Shown here: in pieces, positions 1 to 9,731 of the stretch
Layout: every line of letters begins with the position of its first letter
Position numbering within the stretch: the first letter of the stretch is position 1
Source of the DNA: Chitinophagales bacterium
GTDB lineage: Bacteria > Bacteroidota > Bacteroidia > Chitinophagales > Chitinophagaceae
DNA: 64,000 nt
NCBI GenBank assembly: GCA_021323755.1
Contig: JAJPKJ010000012.1
Location: 248,001-312,000, forward strand
Reading direction: 5' to 3'
The notes under the pieces: model-generated
Database searches by the model: none
Told to the model about the DNA's origin: nothing
Seen by the model: only the letters and a program-made list of their open reading frames with translations
Translations under genes and position numbers: made by a program

Positions 1-1747
1 TCAACATGATCCCGAGATTTGCAGAAAGAGGCATTCTTCCGCCTTGCCAGCTCGGGACGATCGATTTTTTCGAATTCGATTTTTTCACCAATGCCGTCAT
101 GTCCTTTATCATCAGGAATTCTAAATTTCTTCCGGCTAAAGTAAATACATCGCCTGGGGATAGTCTTGAAATAAAATATTCTTCAATCACTCCAACATAT
201 CCGCCGCTCATAAATTTTACTTTCATCATGGCGTCGCTCACGATCGTTCCAATGCTCAAACGGTGCCGCATCGCCACTTTGCGACTATTGATCTTATACA
301 AACCATTAATCACTTCCACTTTTTTAAATTCATCATATTGCTGTAACGCAACACCGCCCTGAGAAATGAAATGCAGGATCTCCTTCCATTCTTCTTCCGT
401 CATTTCGCTGTAGCAATGTGTTGATTTTACCTCCTGATAAATTTCGTCAGGATAGAAACCATCGGAAATGGCAAGCGTTGAAAGATATTGAATGAGTACA
501 TCAAAACACAATATCATCGGTTGCCTGCTCTCAATGAAATTCAGTTGCATGGCTGTTTTCAGCGCGGCCCCTTCAACAAGTTCCAAGGAATGTGTAGGAA
601 GGAAATATATTTTGCTCACTTCTCCGGGTTGATGCCCGCTTCTTCCGGCACGCTGCAGAAATCTTGCAACGCCCTTGGGTGAACCAACTTGTATCACGGT
701 TGCGACAGGACGAAAATCTACCCCCAAATCCAAACTCGCGGTGCAAACAACCGCTTTTAATTTTCCTTCATGCAATGCTTCTTCCACCCAAGTGCGCAAA
801 TCCATATCAATTGAACCATGATGCAATGCAAGCGCCCCGGCCAGATCAGGAGATGCCGTTAATAATCGTTGATACCACGTCTCACTCATTCCGCGCGTAT
901 TGATGAAGATGAGTGTTGTTCTGTTTTCATGAATAATGGGAATTACCTTGTCAATCAACTTAATCCCTAAATGCCCCGACCATGGATATTTTTCAATTTC
1001 ATCCGGAAGTATGGATTCAATTTCAATATTTTTCTTGATGAGTGCTTTAACAATAACACCATTTGTTTTTAGCGGGGACAATAATACTCCTTTCGCTTCC
1101 TGTAGGTTGCCAATGGTGGCGGAGATGCCCCATAGAGAAAGTTTTGGGTCTTTTGGGTTACTCATCGCTTTTGACTCGCTGCCTGCTGCCACATTCACTA
1201 TTCTCGAAATCGCCAGCTCTACCTGTACTCCGCGTTTGCTACCCAATAACTCATGCCATTCATCAACAGCAATTATTTTTAATGATTGAAAAATATCGCG
1301 ATAGTTTTTTTGGGCTAATAATAAATGCAAACTTTCAGGAGTAATGATCAGCACTTCAGGCATTTGCCTTCTTTGTTTTTGCCTTTCGCTCAGGTCGGTA
1401 TCACCATTGCGGATTCCTATTTTCCAATTCATCGCTAATTCATGAACCACTTCTTCCATCGCACGACCAATATCTTTTGCTAATGCACGAAGCGGCGTTA
1501 TCCATAATAACTGCAAACCATTTTTTGATTTATTTTTATAATTTGTTGGATGACGATTGATGAAATCTATAACTGATCCAAGAAAAACCGAAAAAGTTTT
1601 TCCACATCCTGTCGGGGCATTGACCAATCCTGAATTTCCATCAATGATATGCTGCCATGTTTCTTCTTGGAAGGGAAATGGCTGAATTTTTTTTGAATGA
1701 AACCATTCGTTGATGATTTTATAACCTATGGTTTTATGAAGATGCAA
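1..1747 (-). CDS. Ligase-associated DEXH-box DNA helicase (Lhr-like), C-terminus cut by window edge
   Basis: Superfamily 2 helicase of the Lhr-like, ligase-associated DNA repair group; it should unwind or translocate on nucleic acid using ATP. Seen on the minus strand: a short lead-in (FPFQEETW, Q-motif-like), Walker A APTGCGKT, motif Ia TPLRALAKD, DEXH box as DEWH, motif III SATIG, then helicase_C motifs HHGS, TASLDLGVDF and QRAGRSGH. The rest of the Lhr-type C-terminal domain runs off the window at base 1. The frame is open from a TAG at 1748-1750, and the only start codon before the Q-like motif is TTG at 1747; no ATG lies between the stop and motif I. Family members begin about this far ahead of the P-loop, so TTG is probably the true start. 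In related genomes this gene sits near an ATP-dependent ligase, exonuclease and phosphoesterase; those would lie outside this window. Family assignment is firm, subgroup slightly less so. Confidence 0.88.
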   Translation of the reverse strand, partial: MHLHKTIGYKIINEWFHSKKIQPFPFQEETWQHIIDGNSGLVNAPTGCGKTFSVFLGSVIDFINRHPTNYKNKSKNGLQLLWITPLRALAKDIGRAMEEVVHELAMNWKIGIRNGDTDLSERQKQRRQMPEVLIITPESLHLLLAQKNYRDIFQSLKIIAVDEWHELLGSKRGVQVELAISRIVNVAAGSESKAMSNPKDPKLSLWGISATIGNLQEAKGVLLSPLKTNGVIVKALIKKNIEIESILPDEIEKYPWSGHLGIKLIDKVIPIIHENRTTLIFINTRGMSETWYQRLLTASPDLAGALALHHGSIDMDLRTWVEEALHEGKLKAVVCTASLDLGVDFRPVATVIQVGSPKGVARFLQRAGRSGHQPGEVSKIYFLPTHSLELVEGAALKTAMQLNFIESRQPMILCFDVLIQYLSTLAISDGFYPDEIYQEVKSTHCYSEMTEEEWKEILHFISQGGVALQQYDEFKKVEVINGLYKINSRKVAMRHRLSIGTIVSDAMMKVKFMSGGYVGVIEEYFISRLSPGDVFTLAGRNLEFLMIKDMTALVKKSNSKKSIVPSWQGGRMPLSANLGIML

Positions 1748-1869
1748 CTAAAATTTGTTAGTGAATAATATTTTATAAGTGGTGCTGAATAGAAATACAA
1801 AAATACGGGAGACGATGCAAAGACGTTGAAAATAGAATTGAAGTCGGTTACCAAAAAGGGAAATAAATA

Positions 1870-3240
1870 TCACAGCGTTTTCAAATATTCAATAATCGCT
1901 TTCCTTCCTTTGTCGGTTAAATTATCTCCATAATAATGCCCATAATTTCCGTAGCCGTGCAGATCGGTATCATAAACGGTTGTACCTCCTGGCGCATCTA
2001 GTGTTTTATATTTCCATCCGACTTTTTCGTAATCATATTCAAGATTATTAAAATCGCGCGACCAATATTTCGGACGAAGCTTGCTGTTGAGAACAGCCTC
2101 GAGCGTTGGCACTGAGCCATTATGAAAATATGGTGCGGTGATCCAAATACCATCGAGCGGCGGAGCAATGTAGCCATTAAAGGGTTCTAATCTTGCTGCA
2201 TGATCACCTTGTGCAAACCAACTACTATTAAACCATTCTACAAACTGCGGGTTTTGATAATTGCTTTTATATAAAAATGAATCTGTTTTGATGGTTGATT
2301 CCGGGATCAATAAATTCGGGTAGTCATTGCCGCTACCATGGCACTTTGCACAATTCTTTACAAATAATATCCCGCCTTGTTTTGCCAATTGCTTATTTAT
2401 AGGATAAGGATATTTTGGCGGTTGAATGGAATTGAGATAGGCAAGTACATCATTAAAATGTTTATCAACTTCCGCAGATTCAGCGGTGTCATTAACGGTT
2501 AATAGGTTTGATGCCATTAAAAATCTGGCAAAGTCGCCTCTGCCAAAGCCATTATAAAACATGCCGTGTTTTTTTTTCAGCAACCACCATGCCGGAACAT
2601 CCGAAGGAATTACTTCGTTGGGAATCTCCATCATTTGTTTTTCATTCCAACGAAATGTTTTTGGATCGCGATGCGCTGCGAGCAAGGCTGCAAGCCTGTC
2701 TGCCGCATTTACGCCACGAACTTTTGTATGCAATTGTGCACTTATTGCCTTTGCCACTTTAAAAAATGGTTCTGCCGCATCATATTTTTTTGGATCAGCG
2801 TTTTGTAAAAAATTTTCTGCCAAAGCTGCGGTATTCGGATTTAATTTTTCTCCTCCGGTAAAATCAATTGTTGAATTTCCCAATCCGATTATTAATTTAT
2901 CATCAAAAACCTGCGCATGACATTGCAGGCAATTTGGCGCAACCACCGTTTCTCCGTTCGGCGCCTTTACTGCGGTATATTCATAACTTATACTGGCATT
3001 TAATCCTTCGCGGGTTAAATAACGGCTATTGTTTTTTCCGTAAGCAAGCTTGAAATAATTATAAGGAATGCCACTTCGGAGGTAATCACCCGTCACCAAA
3101 TAATCGTAACCTTTTTTTGCATCGCCACTGCGTTGCGGACTTGGAGGTATAAAAACACCTTCGGAAAAAAAATAGTGATTTGCTTCATTAAAAGCAAAGC
3201 AAATCAGACCTAAACCCATCAACACCGATATTTTCTTCAT
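1870..3240 (-). CDS. Exported di-heme c-type cytochrome (RoxA/MauG-peroxidase-like)
   Basis: A 456-residue exported redox protein. It has a hydrophobic N-terminal segment (residues 1-20) and two haem-attachment motifs, CLQCH at 104-108 and CAKCH at 297-301. The C-terminal half carries APYFHNGSVPTLEAVL, the loop typical of di-haem oxidoreductases related to RoxA, MauG and bacterial cytochrome c peroxidases. The two CxxCH sites show that it binds two c-type haems in the periplasm; the substrate cannot be read from sequence. It stands between the helicase and a periplasmic-binding protein on the same strand, with gaps of 122 and 75 bases, so co-transcription is possible but not shown. A peroxidase or a generic electron-transfer role are both possible. 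Confidence 0.82.
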   Translation of the reverse strand: MKKISVLMGLGLICFAFNEANHYFFSEGVFIPPSPQRSGDAKKGYDYLVTGDYLRSGIPYNYFKLAYGKNNSRYLTREGLNASISYEYTAVKAPNGETVVAPNCLQCHAQVFDDKLIIGLGNSTIDFTGGEKLNPNTAALAENFLQNADPKKYDAAEPFFKVAKAISAQLHTKVRGVNAADRLAALLAAHRDPKTFRWNEKQMMEIPNEVIPSDVPAWWLLKKKHGMFYNGFGRGDFARFLMASNLLTVNDTAESAEVDKHFNDVLAYLNSIQPPKYPYPINKQLAKQGGILFVKNCAKCHGSGNDYPNLLIPESTIKTDSFLYKSNYQNPQFVEWFNSSWFAQGDHAARLEPFNGYIAPPLDGIWITAPYFHNGSVPTLEAVLNSKLRPKYWSRDFNNLEYDYEKVGWKYKTLDAPGGTTVYDTDLHGYGNYGHYYGDNLTDKGRKAIIEYLKTL

Positions 3241-3315
3241 AGAGAATTAAAATTACGACAAAGAGGCGAATGGTGGATTGTGAATCGCTGAAGAGCAAAA
3301 ATTTTAACTGCGATT

Positions 3316-4491
3316 TTAGTATACACTCGAAATGATGCCATCGCTTTTCTTGATGAAATATAGTTTTTTATTTTCGAGATAATCGGGCGATGTATTCTGT
3401 TTATTCAGAAAGACCGGTTCAATATCAAAATCATTAAAGACCTTATATTTTTTATCGCTGATGTTTACAAGTGTTTCGTTCCCGTGAAGTTCAAGCAATT
3501 TTGCAAAACGATACATTATTTCATAGCCACGAAAAACCATGTTACTCGGCCGCGAATAAAATCTTGTTTTGAAATATTGCTGAATATATTTTACCAGCGT
3601 ATCATTAGGATTATTATAGAAGGGAGTGGTATAGTATATCTCCAGTCCCTTATAGTCTGGATTTGTAAAATCAATATCATCCCATGTCGGCATACCGATA
3701 ATCGTCATCGGATATAATTTATTAAGTATCGCAAGCTGAGCGCAAAGGTTTTTTGAAAAATTTTCATTCACACTTCCGGCAATAAAAATATTTTGTTTGG
3801 AACTGTCAAGAAAAGCGAGCAGTTGATTTTTATTAATAGGATCGTTCAGCAGAACAAAACGCAGATTCAGCGAAACACTTTTTGTATTTTTTTCAATTTC
3901 AGCAAAATAATTTTTGAGATCATTGCTCATCGCATTTTTTTGGTAGAAATAGATTATGGATGACGTTGCATAATTTTTTTGCAAAAACCTGTAAATGGCC
4001 TCGCAATGCGTTTTTAATGTAGAGTTAAGCAAAACGAGTTCAGGATTATTTACAACCGCAGAATTGTTTGGCAAATTGACGTTGATGAAAGGAATATGTT
4101 TCTGCAATGCGGCATTGGCAATTAATCTCGATTCATTTGGGTTAACATGACCAATGATTAACTCTGTATTTTGAAAATCGCTGCTCTGTAATACTTGTGA
4201 AACGGGATCATGTGCAGAACGGGTGTCATAAATATGAACATCGAGATGAATACTTTGATTTTTCAAGGTGTCTAGCGCCAATTGCATGCCTTCATAAAAT
4301 TCAAGTCCAGGATTAAGAAATTTTGGAAAACTTTGATCGAATCGATAATTGTTCGATGCATTGAAGGCGGAATCCAAATAAAGCGGAAGAAAAACAGCAA
4401 TATGATGATTTTGGCTGTCTGGAATGTTTTGTGAATGAACGGAAACGTTTATAAAAAAGATGAAGAAAAAATATTGAAAATGTCTTTTCAT
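3316..4491 (-). CDS. Periplasmic-binding-protein type I fold protein (no LysM)
   Basis: A 391-residue secreted protein: signal peptide at residues 1-20 ending at HSQ, then HIAVFLPLYLDSAF, a first strand typical of Leu/Ile/Val-type (type I) periplasmic binding proteins, and ELIIGHVNPNESRLIANAA, which resembles the binding-site loop region of that fold. Related Bacteroidota proteins near guaA usually carry N-terminal LysM repeats and are annotated as ABC substrate-binding proteins; here I see no LysM, only the binding fold. No permease or ATPase gene is nearby, so a transport role is doubtful; a structural or sensory envelope role is an alternative. It lies downstream of guaA on the same strand with a 160-base gap that holds no obvious gene. 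Confidence 0.65.
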   Translation of the reverse strand: MKRHFQYFFFIFFINVSVHSQNIPDSQNHHIAVFLPLYLDSAFNASNNYRFDQSFPKFLNPGLEFYEGMQLALDTLKNQSIHLDVHIYDTRSAHDPVSQVLQSSDFQNTELIIGHVNPNESRLIANAALQKHIPFINVNLPNNSAVVNNPELVLLNSTLKTHCEAIYRFLQKNYATSSIIYFYQKNAMSNDLKNYFAEIEKNTKSVSLNLRFVLLNDPINKNQLLAFLDSSKQNIFIAGSVNENFSKNLCAQLAILNKLYPMTIIGMPTWDDIDFTNPDYKGLEIYYTTPFYNNPNDTLVKYIQQYFKTRFYSRPSNMVFRGYEIMYRFAKLLELHGNETLVNISDKKYKVFNDFDIEPVFLNKQNTSPDYLENKKLYFIKKSDGIISSVY

Positions 4492-4651
4492 TAATTCAGT
4501 TATACGTGTACATTAGATCTCGCCCAATTAATCATCGTCCAGCGACATGGACAGCGCTTTTGGATATTATGTTCCAGTTCATCTTTTGATTGATTCTTTT
4601 CAGCGGTTTGCAATTATTAATTATTCATTCATTATCAATCATAAATTTCTC

Positions 4652-6184
4652 TCATTCCCATTCAATTGTTGCGGGAGGTTTACTGCTAATATCATATACC
4701 ACTCGGTTAATCCCCTTTACGTTATTAATGATCTCGTTGGAAATGTTTGCGAGAAAATCATAAGGCAAATGCGCCCAATCAGCGGTCATGCCATCGACAG
4801 AAGTCACCGCGCGTAGCGCAACTGTGAATTCGTAAGTCCTTTCGTCTCCCATAACACCCACACTTTTGACCGGTAATAGTATAGCACCAGCCTGCCACAC
4901 TGTTGCGTAGAGCAGGTGATCTTTCAATCCCTGTATGAATAGATGATCTGCCTTCTGCAACAATTGCACTCTTTCTTCATTTACCTCGCCTAAAATTCTG
5001 ATCGCTAATCCGGGTCCTGGAAATGGATGTCGTTGTAACATTTCATCATGAATTCCAAGCTCATGACCGATTCGTCTCACTTCATCTTTAAATAAAAAGC
5101 GTAAAGGCTCTACCAACTCCAAATGCATCTTTTTTGGGAGTCCCCCCACATTATGGTGTGATTTGATCGTTTGTGATGGTCCGTGGACCGAAACGCTTTC
5201 AATCACATCCGGATAAATCGTTCCTTGTCCTAGCAATCCAATACCTTCGATTTTCTCTGCTTCTTTTTGAAATATTTTTATAAATAATTTGCCGATCGTT
5301 TTTCTTTTTTCTTCAGGATCGGTCTTATTTTTTAATTTTTTGTAGAATGTTTTTTTTGCATCAACGCCCTTAACATTAAGCCCGATCTTTTTATAGGTTT
5401 CGAGCACTTCTTCAAATTCATTCTTACGCAGCACACCATTATCAACAAAAACACCGAATAATCGTTTGCCAATCGCTTTATTGATCAGGGTAGCGGCAAC
5501 TGTTGAATCAACGCCGCCACTTAAGGCCATTATCACTTTGCGTTTGCCGATTTGTTTTTTTAGTCGTTCAACAGTTTCGCTGATAAAATGCGCTGCGGTC
5601 CAATCCTGGGCGCAATGACAGACATGGACCAAAAAGTTCTTCAATATTTTTTTTCCTTCGATGGAATGATAAACTTCGGGATGAAATTGCAGGCAATATA
5701 ACGGAAATGCATACTCACTTCTTTTAAATGCGGCATAAGGAATATTTTCCGTTGTAGCCAATACATCAAAACCTTGCGGCAATTCCAATATGGTATCTGC
5801 ATGGCTCATCCAGACCTGTGATAGTTCGGTCACCTCGTTCAACAAAATATCATCATGTTCTTTATGTAATAATGCCCTCCCATATTCGCGCTTGCTGCTG
5901 TTCGCAACGCTGCCGCCAAATTGTTTTGCGGTGAGTTGCGCGCCATAGCAAATGCCAAGTACCGGCACGTGTGCATTTAGATCCCGCACATCCACAACAG
6001 GAGCGTTCGCATCATTCACAGAAAATGGCGATCCGGAAAGGATTATTCCTTTCAGCGAATCATCGAACTCGATTTTTTTGTGAAAAGGAACAATTTCGCA
6101 GTACACATTGGCTTCACGGACGGCACGCGCGATGAGCTGGGTATATTGCGAGCCGAAGTCGAGAATAAGAATTTTTTCAGCCAT
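4652..6184 (-). CDS. guaA: GMP synthase (glutamine-hydrolysing)
   Basis: Converts XMP to GMP with glutamine and ATP, the last step of guanine nucleotide synthesis, in the cytoplasm. At 510 residues it has the full family length. The class I glutamine amidotransferase domain is at about 1-190 with nucleophile Cys79 (GICYGAQ) and His168/Glu170 (QFHPE). The ATP pyrophosphatase domain follows with the P-loop LSGGVDS at 221-227, and the dimerisation domain has [14 protein letters not shown]. It ends in the characteristic PPATIEWE. The start is ATG at 6184, nine bases from a good -7 promoter box, implying a very short leader. Assignment is certain. Confidence 0.98.
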   Translation of the reverse strand: MAEKILILDFGSQYTQLIARAVREANVYCEIVPFHKKIEFDDSLKGIILSGSPFSVNDANAPVVDVRDLNAHVPVLGICYGAQLTAKQFGGSVANSSKREYGRALLHKEHDDILLNEVTELSQVWMSHADTILELPQGFDVLATTENIPYAAFKRSEYAFPLYCLQFHPEVYHSIEGKKILKNFLVHVCHCAQDWTAAHFISETVERLKKQIGKRKVIMALSGGVDSTVAATLINKAIGKRLFGVFVDNGVLRKNEFEEVLETYKKIGLNVKGVDAKKTFYKKLKNKTDPEEKRKTIGKLFIKIFQKEAEKIEGIGLLGQGTIYPDVIESVSVHGPSQTIKSHHNVGGLPKKMHLELVEPLRFLFKDEVRRIGHELGIHDEMLQRHPFPGPGLAIRILGEVNEERVQLLQKADHLFIQGLKDHLLYATVWQAGAILLPVKSVGVMGDERTYEFTVALRAVTSVDGMTADWAHLPYDFLANISNEIINNVKGINRVVYDISSKPPATIEWE

Positions 6185-6192
6185 AAGTCGTG

Positions 6193-6200
6193 CAAATATA
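6193..6200 (-). promoter_or_regulatory. Possible -7 promoter box upstream of guaA
   Basis: The minus strand reads TATATTTG, an exact match to the Bacteroidota -7 consensus TAnnTTTG, ending nine bases before the guaA ATG. I do not see a matching TTG/TTTG at the -33 position, so this is half a promoter signal. If used, the guaA transcript would be almost leaderless. Confidence 0.35.
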
Positions 6201-6387
6201 AAAAACTGCCGCCAGTTTACCGTTTTGAGTTTTGCAGCCTTTTTTCACGGCAGATATTGTAATTTAGGAAAATGGCCCCGGCTAAAAGCATTAGCTGTAA
6301 CCAGGTGACGTTGATTGTAGTCAAATAAGAAGAAATGGTTTTTCATTTCAAAATAATAGTCCAACTTTGTGCACGAAAAAAATCATT

Positions 6388-7113
6388 ATGAGAAAATATT
6401 TAGTATTAATAGCATCCATAGCAATTGTGTTTAGTTCATGTCATTATTTGCGTGGAAGAAGAGTTCGGGGCAACGGCAACATTAAGACGGAAGAACACAG
6501 TGTGTCATCATTCAAAAATCTGCAAGTTTCAGCATCTATTAATGTTTACGTTTCTCAAGGTGATGTCAAGCCGATAAAAATTGAAGGTGATGAAAACCTG
6601 CTTCCATACATTGAAGTAGAGCAGGATGGTGATGAGATTACCATCAAGAACAAAGAAGGTTATAACCTGGAGGGTAGCGGCGATTTGAAAGTTTATGTCA
6701 GCGCGCCTTCATTTCATCATATCAGTCTCTCGGGTGCGGGAGATATTATTGGCGAGAATAAGATCACCAATCCTGATAATTTGGAATTGAACTTGAGTGG
6801 CGCGGGCGATATTAAGATGGAATTGGATGCGCCAAAAATTACTGCAGAAGTTTCCGGCGTGGGTTCTATATATTTAAAAGGGCAAACAAAAGATATTGAA
6901 ATGGATATCAGCGGAGCGGGCAGCGCGCATTGTTATGAATTGCTTTCTGAAAATACAAAAGTGGGCATTTCCGGTGTCGGCAGTGCAGAAGTTTATGCAA
7001 GTGTGAAATTAAATGCTGAGGTGAGCGGTGCCGGTAGCGTGGATTACAAAGGAGGTGCGACTCAAATAAATCAGCATGTGAGCGGCGTTGGAAGTGTTAA
7101 TAAGAAAGAGTAG
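6388..7113 (+). CDS. DUF2807 (head GIN domain) secreted protein
   Basis: A 241-residue exported protein. Residues 1-13 are hydrophobic and end in VFSSC, a lipobox-like site, so it is probably lipid-anchored. The rest is a beta-helical DUF2807 domain: it opens with VSSFKNLQVSASINVYVSQG and then repeats short turns such as SGAGDI, SGVGSI, SGAGSA and SGVGSV about every 20 residues, giving the stacked-rung pattern of this family. Function is unknown; such domains are thought to be surface or adhesion scaffolds. I use ATG 6388; an in-frame TTG at 6367 would only add seven charged residues in front of the signal. It stands alone on the plus strand between guaA and pbpC. Confidence 0.8.
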   Translation: MRKYLVLIASIAIVFSSCHYLRGRRVRGNGNIKTEEHSVSSFKNLQVSASINVYVSQGDVKPIKIEGDENLLPYIEVEQDGDEITIKNKEGYNLEGSGDLKVYVSAPSFHHISLSGAGDIIGENKITNPDNLELNLSGAGDIKMELDAPKITAEVSGVGSIYLKGQTKDIEMDISGAGSAHCYELLSENTKVGISGVGSAEVYASVKLNAEVSGAGSVDYKGGATQINQHVSGVGSVNKKE

Positions 7114-7138
7114 ACAAGATTCAAGGCAATACTTTGCT

Positions 7139-9460
7139 TTACAGATCAACATATCTTACCTTAATCCAAATATCTCTGTTTCTTCCTTTGTCATCGGTAC
7201 AGGAAATTTTAACCGGACCTTCATCGGGGATGAAGAACTGTTTTGATTTTGCTTCACTGGTTTTGTAGAATTTATTATTAATGTACCAATACACTTTGGC
7301 AACATCGTTTCCTGTATTACAACTTAATTGAAGCGGTTCCGGATCTTTTTTATTTATCAGGTATTCATTCCCGTTCGCCAATGAACTGATTATCGGAGCG
7401 CCTTCTTTGAATATTTTTTCGCAATTGGGATTATGCGGCGGAATTTTTTCGTAAGCAATTTTATTTTCTTCAAAATATCGTTGCATTTCCGGCGGAATGA
7501 TTTTAAATAGCTTTTTCTTATAGCCATTTTGTGGCATACAACTTTTGCAATATGACATCTTTTCGTCTCCAGATATCATCACTTCCAGGATATTATCACA
7601 TTTTTTCGCCGGAGATACCATCGGAATAAAATAATCAGTTACCAAATTGGTACAATGATCATCCGGGATCATGCCTGTTTCTGAACAAACAATTCTACTA
7701 TCACAATCTTTGGGTTCTTGAAACCATTCTTCATCTGTGTTGTAATCAATGGTGTTGAAAATTTTGAATAATAATGGCGTTGCAACATTCGCTCCGCTCA
7801 ACTCAGGAACTCCGAGGGCAGAAAAATTTCCTATCCACACACCAACCGTATAATGTTTGTTATAGCCAATACTCCAGGCATCTCTTCGTCCATATGAAGT
7901 CCCTGTTTTCCACGCAATTTTTGGAAGATGAACCGTGCTTTCCCAATTTAATGGAAAGTCAGGACGATTGACTTTTGATAATATTTCGTTGATCATGAAA
8001 GTTGCAGCAGGACTTAAAATTGCGCGATTGTAATGACTCACGGCAGAATCATTTTGCGTGTATTCAGGCTTGATAAATTTTCCATCATTTGCAAATACGG
8101 AATATAATCCTGTCAATTCTTCAAGACTTGCGCCGCAGCCACCAAGAATCATAGATAATCCGAGTTTGCGTTGGTCCTTTTTTATTTGGAAGAAATCGCA
8201 TAACGCCAATTTTTGAATCAGATTGTCTTTTCCCAACGCCTTCAAACTTTTTACGGCAGGAATATTTAAAGAATGTTCAAGGGCATATTCCATGGTAACA
8301 TAACCATTGAAAGTCTTATCATAGTTCTCCGGCGCATAGCCATCAAAGTTAACGGCAACATCAGTAATAACCATTTTTGGGGTGAGTAATCCATTGTCGA
8401 TACAAAGCCCGTATAGCAAAGGTTTCAGCGTACTGCCCGGTTGACGAATTGCCGCCGCGCCATTTACCTGTCCGCCATCCAAAGTATCCTTAAAATTTGA
8501 AGAACCAACATAAGCGATCACTTTATGGGATGTATTATCAATGATAATCACTGCGGCATTACGAATATTCTTTAATGACAAATTTTGGGAATAATCCTGT
8601 ACCAGTTTTTCAATTTTTAATTGCTTGTTCAATTCTATATTTGTTTTGATGATGTCCCCACCTTGTTTTTTTAGTTTGTAAGCAAGATGCGGAATGAATG
8701 TTGGAATAGTTCCCCGCGTCGCAATCAATGGTTCGTTTAATGCATCTTCTATTTCTTTAACCGTAAAAACTTTATCGGCAGCAAATTTCCGCAGCCATTT
8801 ATTTCTTTCGAAAATTATCTGCATATTATTTTTTCCGATTACCAATGAGGAAGGACGATTGGGAATAATGGAAAGTGCGGTTATTTCCGCCAATGATAAA
8901 TGGTCGGGGTTTTTTTTGAAATACAAAATGGAAGCAGATTTTACGCCTTGAATATTACTGCCGTATGGAACGAGATTCAGATACATTTGCAGAATCTCAT
9001 CTTTGCTGTATCTTGATTCCAACTGCAATGCTCGAAACATCTCAACAAACTTATTCATGTAAGTTCTTCGTTTCGGTTCAAGCGCTCTTGCAACCTGCAT
9101 CGTAATGGTTGATGCGCCTGACATTCTTTTCATATGGAAAATATTTTTGAAAAGAGACTTGAAAACGGCAATCGGATTAATTCCAACATGATGATAAAAG
9201 TATTTATCTTCTTTTGCAATGAGTGTTTTACGCAGCAAAGGCGAAATTTCATTCAGTTCTGTTTTCATTCGCCATTGCTGATCTTTGGTAAGAAATGCAT
9301 GGATCACTTCGCCTTTATTATCCGTAACGATTGTTGAGTATTCAATCTTATCAGGCAATGGAAATATCCAATTCAATAAAACAAAGAGTACAATAACAAT
9401 TGTAACGGTTATGAATAGTCTCTTGCCCAAAGTTTTGATATGGTATTTCGTGATGCGCAT
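7139..9460 (-). CDS. pbpC: Penicillin-binding protein 1C (transglycosylase/transpeptidase)
   Basis: Bifunctional peptidoglycan synthase of 773 residues, anchored by an N-terminal transmembrane helix (about 14-33) and acting in the periplasm. The GT51 transglycosylase domain shows the EDKYFY motif with catalytic Glu84 and GASTITMQ at 115-122. The transpeptidase domain shows SxxK as Ser343-Thr-Leu-Lys346, SxN as Ser397-Leu-Asn399 and KTGT at 518-521. The last ~100 residues form the extra C-terminal beta domain of the PBP1C family (BiPBP_C). It is divergent from the alpha-2-macroglobulin gene at 9732, a partnership well known from proteobacteria (pbpC beside yfhM). Sequence and context agree. 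Confidence 0.94.
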   Translation of the reverse strand: MRITKYHIKTLGKRLFITVTIVIVLFVLLNWIFPLPDKIEYSTIVTDNKGEVIHAFLTKDQQWRMKTELNEISPLLRKTLIAKEDKYFYHHVGINPIAVFKSLFKNIFHMKRMSGASTITMQVARALEPKRRTYMNKFVEMFRALQLESRYSKDEILQMYLNLVPYGSNIQGVKSASILYFKKNPDHLSLAEITALSIIPNRPSSLVIGKNNMQIIFERNKWLRKFAADKVFTVKEIEDALNEPLIATRGTIPTFIPHLAYKLKKQGGDIIKTNIELNKQLKIEKLVQDYSQNLSLKNIRNAAVIIIDNTSHKVIAYVGSSNFKDTLDGGQVNGAAAIRQPGSTLKPLLYGLCIDNGLLTPKMVITDVAVNFDGYAPENYDKTFNGYVTMEYALEHSLNIPAVKSLKALGKDNLIQKLALCDFFQIKKDQRKLGLSMILGGCGASLEELTGLYSVFANDGKFIKPEYTQNDSAVSHYNRAILSPAATFMINEILSKVNRPDFPLNWESTVHLPKIAWKTGTSYGRRDAWSIGYNKHYTVGVWIGNFSALGVPELSGANVATPLLFKIFNTIDYNTDEEWFQEPKDCDSRIVCSETGMIPDDHCTNLVTDYFIPMVSPAKKCDNILEVMISGDEKMSYCKSCMPQNGYKKKLFKIIPPEMQRYFEENKIAYEKIPPHNPNCEKIFKEGAPIISSLANGNEYLINKKDPEPLQLSCNTGNDVAKVYWYINNKFYKTSEAKSKQFFIPDEGPVKISCTDDKGRNRDIWIKVRYVDL

Positions 9461-9731
9461 TTCGGAAAGACATCTGGCTGTTTAAAATCACCAGATGCCT
9501 GAATTAACAAATTCTTATCTCGTGCAATTTGCAAAAACCTTTTTAGTTGATGTAATTTTCTATTGCCAATTTATTCCAACAATTATATGGATTCCTCGGG
9601 TCATCCTCCATAGCTTCTCCGCTAATTTCCGGTTTTCTTATCTTGCTGCAAGAGAGCAGTGTATTTTTTTATTTGTATTTTAACATCACATTTGAAAATA
9701 TCATCAATCACTCTTTCAACCTGACCTTTAT

